NCBI GenBank assembly: GCA_029378245.1
Contig: JARKIF010000002.1
Coordinates: forward strand, 1,736,001-1,800,000
Reading direction: 5' to 3'
Source: Roridomyces roridus
Lineage: Eukaryota > Basidiomycota > Agaricomycetes > Agaricales > Mycenaceae
Length of the DNA stretch: 64,000 bases
How positions within the stretch are numbered: the stretch's first letter is position 1; every line of letters begins with the position of its first letter. The notes beneath the pieces were generated by a model. It was given only the letters and a program-made list of their open reading frames with translations, searched no databases and had not been told where the DNA came from. A program made the position numbers and the translations under genes. This document shows positions 56,250 through 64,000 of the stretch, piece by piece.

Positions 56250-57739
56250 GCTGGCTAGCCGGGTGGAAGCCAATAAAAAGTATCGAGACACTTCTCATCT
56301 TCTTAATTGTTTAGTTCAATGGACATACATTGTTGGGTTCGCTGATGTGTCTGCGCTGCGCCATTTCCCGCCGATATTGTCGGTCTATTGCACAGGTCCG
56401 CCGGCCTCGAGGAAAACAGTCATTGGGGCTTCCCAGGGTCCTCCCGAAGGTGCCCTTGTTTTCATGGGGAGAGATCTACCCCACATGGGGGCCACCCGGC
56501 CACCGGCTGATTCGCCGCCCCATCCGCGCTGGGATTAATGGTTCCACGGTACTCGCGCAAGAGCACCTTGATCCAGGTCTTGCCAGGCAATATATTTTGT
56601 CGGAGAAATCCGAGCACTTCTTCGAGGTTCCTGGCAAGTCGCAGGATGAACAGAGCGTGTAAGTGAAGCAAGCATGAAGCAAACCGGGTGACCGTGTCGG
56701 AGTTTGGAATTTGCACCCCTCGATTTGGATCGTCTGAGTTTGAAAAGCTATCCGAGGGATCTCGATGCAGGGCATCATTTGCCCGTCGCTTGTTGGCAAC
56801 CGTTGATAAAGGGCACCATCTCGTGTCGTCCTCATTGACTCCCTTCGCCTCCCCACTTTCCCTTCGCCTCCCACTTCGCCTCCCTTTCCCCTTCTCCCTT
56901 TCTCCTCCCCGCTTTCTCCTCCCCCCTTCCCCATTCCACCAGCCAGCCAGCCAGAACAAAGGCCGTCGTTCTCGCACCCCGCTGCAGCTTTGGTCTGAGT
57001 TCTTCGGTCCCATTTGTACACCAGAGCAAAAGCTCAGCGGCTTGCTGGTGCCCCCCGTCTGTGGTACATACCATGGGAATGGAAGAAGTCAGACCAGGTC
57101 GTACATGGTTGCAGGAATGTCGCCTTGAGCTTTTCTGTTGCGCGCGCCGTCGATTCGGAGCCCCCCTCCCCAAACTAGCCCTTGAAGAGTCCGGTCGCCA
57201 ACGGCCGCCGGATAAAATGCGGTACAGTGGTTTCCTTGGCCTTCCTAGTTCGTCGGTCTAATCCACGGCCCAGGAATAAGGCCCGTGTGTGTGTCGGTTC
57301 GCTCGGGCAGGGTACCTCTCTCGTATGTCTTCCATACTTTAAACGGGAGTTTGAGGGCTTGTTCTAAACGGCTTTTCTTCTTTTCTCCAGAAATAATACT
57401 CGTGTTGACACTCGGGAGCGCAAGGAGTTGCCCGGCGGCAGGTCTCCTTCTCCCCACACCCAACGTTTTTGTTCACTTGGTGCCCATTCTAAATTTTGCT
57501 TCCGTTCAGTGTGGGACTCGCACGCTACCGAATCGGGCAACCAACCGACCTTTAGCCGGAGATGGTAGAACGGGCGGTAGCGACTGCGTTGCGGCCCAAC
57601 TTTCAACGAGTCGGATGGTGCTTGAACGTCGTAAATTGACATTGTCCATTTTTTCGTACGAATAGATAACAATGTGTAAACCCAACTAATGTAGACATGA
57701 AAATAGATTCCACCTTGGTATGCCGGCAACGACCTCCAT
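56250..57739. other. Intergenic region with a CT-rich tract
   Basis: No gene seen. A strand-asymmetric pyrimidine tract (ctcccc/ttcgcctccc repeats) spans about 56835-56945 and produces long open but low-complexity frames on the other strand. A stretch near 56990-57065 weakly resembles one near 59495-59570. Confidence 0.5.
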
Positions 57740-59156
57740 TCAGGCCCACCGACCAGGAACTACAGGATGCGAAGCTGAGAGACCACCGTCCACTGCTACG
57801 TTTTGGCCGTTGACATAACTCGAGTCGTCTGTAAAGAACAATGAATATAATTGGCAATTTGAGCAGTAGTAAACTCACCTGAGGCCAAGAAGAGGGCAGC
57901 TTGCGCGATTTCTACAGAGAGATCATGTAGTCTGAAGGGGTCGATGAACGTATAGAACGCACCTTCTGGGACACCGAATCTCCCCAGCGGGTTCAGCTGA
58001 CCGATTTTCGCGTCGGCTCCACGGCTGCGAGCGTACTCGAAAGTATCGGTCGTCATTCCTGTTTCAATCAGTCCAGGACAGATTGAATTGACACGGATAT
58101 CCAGCTTCTGGAGTTGATACGCCGATGTCTTGGCCATCGAGTTTACGCTGTATCCATGTTAGCTAGTTCACACTAGCAGGGTCCTACTCACGCGGCTTTA
58201 CTTGCGCTGTCTAAGAGGCGTTAGGTATTTACGGCCGCTCGCGTTTTTGAAGACTACTTACAGTCGATAGTTCCAGCTCCCGAGCGGAGACCGGCAACTG
58301 GAAGAAGTGTGAGCTAGATGTATGATGCGTGGCGCGAACAAACCCGAGGCGGTCAAGATTATGCTGCCTCCGCTGGTCGGTTTACCCCTCGAGGCATTGG
58401 GCTTTCTCATGGCCGCGGAAGCATGCTTGATCGCAAGGAAACACCTGCAGAGCTTGCGTCAGCGTCTCCTTAACTAGTACAAACAGAACGTACGAAAGCG
58501 AGTTGACTCTCATGGCATTCATGAAAGACTCTGCTGTCGTCGTCTCTAGCGGATTCTTCGTCGCAATGCCGGCCTGGACAATAGTCAGTCAGCTGCACGA
58601 GAAACTTGGACAGAACAAGGACATTGGCGAAGAACACGTCGAGTCTTCCTTCCTCCTGCATTGCGCGGTCACACACGCCAGAGATCAAAGATTCGTCCGC
58701 AGCATCGCCTTGCAAGGTCGTGGTCTAGAAGACACGGTCAACTCTGTTTGTAAACGCGGAAACGTTGGCCGCAAACCTTGACATCCGGATAACGCTTCTC
58801 GATACTCGTTTTGAGATCTGGGAGATTGGTCGAGTCAAAGTCGATCAAGTACAGGTGCTTTGCGCCTTCGATGTGTTAACTAAAGACAGAGTTGATTGGG
58901 GCGTTTACCTTCGTGGGCAAACAGGAGAGCGGACGCGCGTCTGGCGAAAGGTGACAAGACGACACGCTACGGGGCCATGCTTCACGTACCCAATTCCCTT
59001 GAGGGAGCCTACGCCGGTAATTATGATCACCTTGTCCTTGAGGCGGAAGGAGCGCGGGCTGGTGTCGAGATGGGATTGTATTTTCTGTATACGGGCCTTT
59101 GTGTTCTCGTAGTGCACTTTGGGGTCCTGGTTCTGAGGCTTTTTGTAGGCAGACAT
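57740..59156 (-). CDS. Short-chain dehydrogenase/reductase
   Basis: Classical NAD(P)-dependent SDR. MSAYKKPQNQDPKVHYENTK, KIQSHLDTSPRSFRLKDKVI then ITGVGSLKGIG (TGxxxGxG), AKHLYLIDFDSTNLPDLKTS, LQGDAADESLISGVCDRAMQ, DVFFANAGIATKNPLE (NAG), AMRVN, SLCFLAIKHASAAM, GGSIILTAS (catalytic Ser region) and VAGLRSGAGTID. The catalytic Tyr and Lys (YSASK) are assembled from two introns flanking a 19-base exon (donors gtaagt and gtgagt). It continues VNSMAKTSAYQLQKLDIRVN, SICPGLIETGMTTDTFEYAR and YVNGQNVAVDGGLSASHPVV, ending PGRWA. Substrate unknown. Confidence 0.85.
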
Positions 59157-59792
59157 GGTTTGCGGGGAAGGAGGACGACGTTACCGGCTTCGGGATGGGA
59201 GACTCCGAGGTTGAACAGCCACATCACTCCATCACTGATTGCGACAATGAATTTCTGTTTCTGTTTCTGACAGTGACCATGCCACTACCGCGTTCCTGCC
59301 TTCTCGCAGCTTCGATGAACAAGAATCAGCCACTGTTATCTGGCTCCCTTTCTCTTCTCGTCCTTAGAAGACCTCCCTACCCACCGCAGTGAGCCCCACA
59401 TTAGAAAATGGAGTTACGAAATGACAACTGTGGGCTCTCGCATAGACCCCCGCTTCTTGCGCGATACTCACATGCTATCGGCAAAGACTATGATTGGCCG
59501 GAGTTCTTCGGTCCCTTTGTAGACATCATGAGCCTCGTGTCGGTCTTGCGTCCCCCCTTCAGCACATAAAGTGCCTGGAGTGCCAGTAGGGCCTCGAGGG
59601 TCCGTTAGCGCAGACCGCGAACGTTTATCCCCTCGCTCTCTGGACTGCCGTGGGCCCTGATCACCCGGACGGCTCAAGGCAATATCGTTCTCTCTCACAC
59701 TCTATAACCTTAGTACTTACCTCTGATGCAGACCGTCCCCCAGCTCGTTCGTGTTCATTTCTACGTTTCACGATCTCTCTCGCGTCCCCACC
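59157..59792. other. Intergenic region, divergent promoters
   Basis: No gene seen between the SDR gene (leftward) and the DUF6699-like gene (rightward). A 15-base word gagttcttcggtccc at about 59499 also occurs at about 56998. Confidence 0.5.
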
Positions 59793-61011
59793 ATGTCCCA
59801 TTCGAGCAAAGTCCCGCCTACTCCGAAACTGGCCAGTGTCTCGCTTCCAGATGATAACGACAATGCGAACAAGATATTTGGAGGGAGCAGGAAACGGCTA
59901 TCTTCCCTGCTCAGCAAAGGATTCATGACCCCCAAGATCGGTCCGCGATCAATGACCCCCGTCCCCGTCGCCGTCTCGCGCCACGAATACCCCGCCCATG
60001 GAGAATATATCCGTCAGCGTTCGTCGTCTTTGACGAACAGGACACCCATTGGTGAGCAGACACGTCCGAGAGGAGAGCAGACATTGACCCTTTGCTAGTT
60101 CCACCAATCCCTGCTCCCGGTGGGTAATCTTTCATATCGGCGGTTTGATTAGAGTTTGAATGAGCATCCAGAGCATCCAAGAGGCAGGGTTCCCAAGTAC
60201 CCCCCTGGTGAGACTGTCGTCCATCGGCCCGAAGTCTGGCTGACTCCTACAGCGCTGGCGCAACACTCGCACTCGCACTCGTCGAGTAGCAGATCCTCGT
60301 CGTGTGAGCGCTCCAGATGTGCTTCTTGGTGCTCCGAGACTAAAGAGAGAACATAGCTGCTCCCCGGGCACCCAGCGTCGCTCCTACGAAACATACTGGC
60401 CCGGATACGCCAAAGTACATGAAGGCCACTGCCAAAGAGGGTGAGGAACCAGATGAGATTGCAAACACGCTTGCTTACCGGCGTGTCCAGTGGCACTCAA
60501 GGACGAATCGATCGTCTTGAACTGGCCTCTGGTGCCGTACGCGGAGCGACGGCACCTCAATCATCCTCTCGTTTACTACGACATCGCATTCGACCCTCGA
60601 GACGAAGCCAATGTCAAGGACAACCGAAAGAAACATTTCCTTGCGTTACCGGTGCGGGACCGTGAGTTGCCGGTGTCGACGCACTGTAAGATTACCGAGA
60701 TGGTGATCGAATGTCCACACGTTGGGTCCCTTGTTGTCGAGCGGCCGGAGGGACTTCGCTGTATCGACGTGTTTTACGCCATCCACTGCAAATATCAGAA
60801 AACACCACGGAAACACGAGATGCCCGCCGATCGAGCGAGATACCAGCGTGCCTTTGAACAGAGATGCAACGACTGCCCAGGGCTCGCCGAGTTCAATATT
60901 CGCCGCGTTGGGTTCTTGCGCGTGGACCTGCTGCGGGGGAAGCGGATATTCGAGGGCTTGAAACGGTCCAACGGTCGATGGCAGCTTGTATTCGATTCTC
61001 CAGCCAGATGA
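59793..61011 (+). CDS. DUF6699-like agaricomycete protein
   Basis: N-terminal basic Ser/Pro-rich part MSHSSKVPPTPKLASVSLPD, SRKRLSSLLSKGFMTPKIGP, RQRSSSLTNRTPI, then HPEHPRGRVPKYPPGETVVH and a His/Ser run. The C-terminal domain resembles DUF6699, common and expanded in mushrooms: VALKDESIVLNWPLVPYAER, HPLVYYDIAFDPRD, HCKITEMVIECPHVGSLVVE, LRCIDVFYAIHCKYQKTP and FNIRRVGFLRVDLLRGKRIF, ending WQLVFDSPAR. At least four introns. The function of this domain is not established; many such proteins lack secretion signals, as here. Confidence 0.7.
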
Positions 61012-61482
61012 TTCATCACCATGTATTCATATCTTTCAGCGGTTAGTACAGCCTGACTTGGAGGATTCAAAGACTGACGATTTCCAGGCTCCGACTCGCA
61101 TCACCTTCCTTAGCCTCCACTCTATGATAATATTGCGAGGACTGTCCCGCACAGTCCACTGTATCCGTACCCCATTAGCCACACACCATCTCCACAGTCG
61201 TTTTCTGGTAGCTCACTCTTCGAGATGAACGGTCTAGCCACCTTCATCGACATGAATATACACCTCTCTCTGACTCATGTGTGCAAATATCTGGACGATC
61301 CGACTGGAGAAAAGAACGATGAATGGTGCCAGGAAGGTGAAAGTCGGGAGCAGGTCGTTGTCAGTCAGGGTCGCACACGAGCAGAAAGCATGCAGAAAGC
61401 GAGACCAGAAAATAGTACGCGCCGCAGTAGTTGAGTTTGTTCGTGTTAGAGAAATGCACAGCCCCAGACGCGTCCTTCGAAA
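61012..61482. other. Intergenic region before CCT6
   Basis: I see no supported gene. Short open frames (for example one starting near 61225) lack family resemblance, are not framed by consistent splice signals and probably belong to the leader of the chaperonin gene. Confidence 0.45.
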
Positions 61483-63484
61483 ATGTCGTCCAGCATCGAG
61501 CTCATCAACCCAAAGGCAGAGAGCATTCGCCGTGCGGCCGCTCTCCAGGTAATTTTATCTACTTCCATGTCGCTCATCTCATCCTGTCTAGGTCAACACA
61601 AATGGCGCAATGGGTCTTGCTAACGTTGTTAAAAGCAATCTTGGTGCGCGCCCATCCGTGTCGATTTGCCCCATCTTCTGCTTAAACTCTGCTCAGGACC
61701 CAAGGGAACGCTCAAGATGCTCGTGGATGGCTCGGGGCAGATCAAAATGACCAAGGACGGCAAGGTCTTGCTTTCTGAAATGCAGATCCAAAACCCGACC
61801 GCTGCCATGATTGCCAAGACTGCCGTGGCCCAGGACGATCAAGTCGGCGACGGGACAACATCTGTCGTGCTGCTAGTCGGTGAACTGTTGAAGCAAGCGG
61901 ATCGATACACCTCCGAGGGTGTTCACCCAACTGTGATTGCGGAAGGCTTTGATTTGGCGAAAAAAGAGGCTCTGGTGGTGCGTTCCTGGTCATTCCCAAA
62001 ATTGATGCCAGTCTAACTCATTCGCTCAGTTTTTGGACACTTTCAAGCAACCTTTCAAAATTGATCGAGCTACCCTCATCAATGTGGCCAACACGTCCCT
62101 TGCGACCAAAGTGAGCGCTGCAATGGCCAAGCAACTAGCTGCAGACCTCGTCGATGCCGTTCTTACCATCCGCCCACCACCAGCGGCCAAAGACGCTGCT
62201 GATCAATGGAGGGATCCCATTGACCTCCATATGATTGAGATAATGAAGATGCAACATCGTACGGCTTCAGAAACTCAGCTCATTCGCGGTCTCGTCATGG
62301 ACCACGGCGCGCGTCATCCCGACATGCCCAAACGCGTAGAGAACGCGTTTATACTGACTCTCAATGTCAGCTTGGAATACGAAAAAACGTACGTGCTGGT
62401 ATTCATTTTCTTACCCCGATTTTAAACTTCCCTTTAGCGAGGTCAACTCGGGTTTTTTCTACTCTTCAGCGGAGCAGCGTGAGAAGCTCGTCGAGGCGGA
62501 GCGGCGGGTAGTAGACATGAAAGTGAAGAAGATTGTCGAGCTCAAGAACCTCGTCTGCGATCAGGAGGTGGACAGCACGGAAAAGAGGAAAAACTTTGTC
62601 CTGGTCAACCAAAAGGGAATCGACCCGCTGAGTCTCGATATCTTGGCCAAGAACGGCATTTTCGCTCTGCGACGCGCAAAGCGACGGAATATGGAACGGC
62701 AAGTGACTCGATATATCACGTCAACCAACTTTTAACCTCGACTGTAGGTTACAACTCATCACTGGAGGCATCGCTCAAAACTCGGTCGACGACCTCACTC
62801 CTTCCGTACTTGGCTGGGCTGGTCTTGTGTACGAGCACACTCTGGGCGAGGAAAAGTACACCTTTGTCGAAGAGGTCAAGCAGCCCAAATCCGTGACCCT
62901 CCTCATCAAGGGCCCCAACCCGCACACCATCACGCAAATACAAGATGCTCTGCGGGACGGCCTGCGTGCCGTCAAGAACGCCATCGAAGACGAGACGTTG
63001 ATTCCAGGCGCGGGCGCGTTCGAGGTGGCTTGTTCGGCTCATCTGGCCGACAAGGTCAAGAAGAGCGCAAAGGGCAGGGTCAAGATGGGCGTTCAGGCTT
63101 TCGCCGATGCTCTGATGATCATACCAAAAACTCTTGCTCAAAATGCCAACTTTGATGTCCAAAACGCTATCAGCAGCCTCGAGGCACGCGTTTCATTTCC
63201 TAGTGGTTGCAAGTGCTAACTTGAAACAGGACGAGCAGGCCGAGGGGAACACCGTCGGCATTGACCTGGTAACAGGCGAACCCTTTGACCCCACCGTTGA
63301 AGGCATTTGGGACAACTATAGAGTCAAGCGGCAGATGCTCCATTCATGGTGCTCATTCTACTGCTTTTTTTCCAATTTCCGTGCTGATCGAACTTCCAGT
63401 TCTGTAATCGCCGTGAATCTGCTATCGACAGACGAGATCCTGCGCGCGGGCCGCACGTCGCTCAAGCCGGATGGTCAACAGTAG
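61483..63484 (+). CDS. CCT6: T-complex chaperonin subunit zeta (CCT6)
   Basis: Subunit of the cytosolic CCT/TRiC ring folding actin and tubulin. [20 protein letters not shown] joined to [20 protein letters not shown] (split over introns), [60 protein letters not shown] (GDGTT ATP motif), [114 protein letters not shown] (GAGAFE) and [20 protein letters not shown], ending [14 protein letters not shown]. About seven introns. Full length. Confidence 0.95.
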
Positions 63485-64000
63485 ACATTCTTGTACATTA
63501 CGACCTCTTTAATGTCGAAAAAACCCTACGAGGAACAAGAAGCGTGCGCATTATTGCCGAACCTTTAGGTTTGGCCTTAATAAGAATTTCTTGTCCCGTG
63601 GTTAGTGGCTGTGTTGGCGCTTAATGGGCGCTTGTCTACAATGCCCAGTAGAACTCTGCGTGGTTAGTGGCAGTGCTTTTCCGTTGATACCTGTTGGGCC
63701 GCGCGTCATTTGGATGGCGCTCACTTAGACTCGCTTACCAGTCGACGTCCACTCGGCCATCACACCAAACAACCACAACACAGATAACCTCGTGGACGGA
63801 CTGGGGTGGCACGTCGCGTGTTTCGGTGATGGAAAATCACCCCGCCATTTCAACGCCTCGACTTAGAAAAATTCATTGAAACTTCTCAGATTTTCGTATC
63901 TAGTTGCCCTATTGTAAAATGGATAGTTTTTCATCCTCTATCGATTGAGACAAAGTCGTCTTCCAGGTCAATAATTGGTCTGCGTGACCCATTCAAGCTC
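63485..64000. other. Intergenic region at the window edge
   Basis: I see nothing supported here. The word gtggttagtggc..gtg occurs twice (about 63598 and 63660) as a short imperfect repeat. A promoter or 3' flank of a gene beyond the window is likely. Confidence 0.45.

Noticed and set aside
56462..57021. Two overlapping minus-strand open frames of about 180 codons
   Set aside because: They run through the pyrimidine tract and owe their length to Gly/Arg/Glu-rich low complexity; no domain, and the two frames overlap each other.

Overview
The window is nuclear DNA of a filamentous basidiomycete, most likely an agaricomycete. Genes are dense (about 40 in 64 kb), cut by many introns of roughly 45-60 bases, and placed on both strands. 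Families typical of agaricomycetes are present (DUF6699-like, DUF7729-like GPI proteins, a velvet-domain regulator, a DUF4045/gelsolin-type protein). I see no ribosomal RNA, confident tRNA, CRISPR array or prokaryotic signal. All gene models were spliced by eye from frame continuity, GT..AG borders and family knowledge.

Layout. 0-2.3 kb: the 5' part of a Pbs2-type MAP kinase kinase and a Pro-rich unknown. 2.6-2.8 kb: a 90-bp tandem repeat. 3.2-5.7 kb: a single-BAG gene followed by a gene made almost wholly of tandem BAG domains whose 3' half is frame-broken. 5.7-19.5 kb: mostly conserved housekeeping genes (aldo/keto reductase, Bax inhibitor, SNU23, ERD1/EXS protein, formate dehydrogenase, GCN5, a GH45-like GPI protein, a secreted low-complexity protein, SNAPC3). 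19.5-23.7 kb: the most unusual stretch. It has a collapsed duplicate of a WDR83/F-box segment, then four tandem copies of an unrecognised gene family, all damaged, one split by a 606-bp hAT-type MITE with a perfect 8-bp target duplication. 23.8-38.1 kb: UGP1, WDR83, an F-box protein, a velvet protein, an OB-fold-like small protein, several unknowns and RPS5. 38.4-40.8 kb: a tandem pair of DUF7729-like genes, the first degenerate. 40.8-64 kb: a DUF4045/gelsolin-type protein, NSE4, a RAD5/HLTF translocase with a PARP-type zinc finger, an esterase, TAF6, ARPC4, a nucleolar FKBP, an SDR, a DUF6699-like protein and CCT6.

How genes relate. Several neighbours are head-to-head with very short shared promoters: WDR83/F-box (33 bp between start codons), ARPC4/FKBP (60 bp) and NSE4/RAD5 (72 bp); the last pair joins two genome-maintenance factors. 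Transcription and chromatin functions recur (GCN5, TAF6, SNAPC3), but nothing suggests one shared pathway for the window.

Caution. Several frame breaks occur, including one base in the last exon of the essential ribosomal protein gene RPS5. Some frameshifts may therefore be base-level sequence errors, so decay calls resting only on single-base shifts are weaker than those resting on insertions, lost start codons or nonsense codons.
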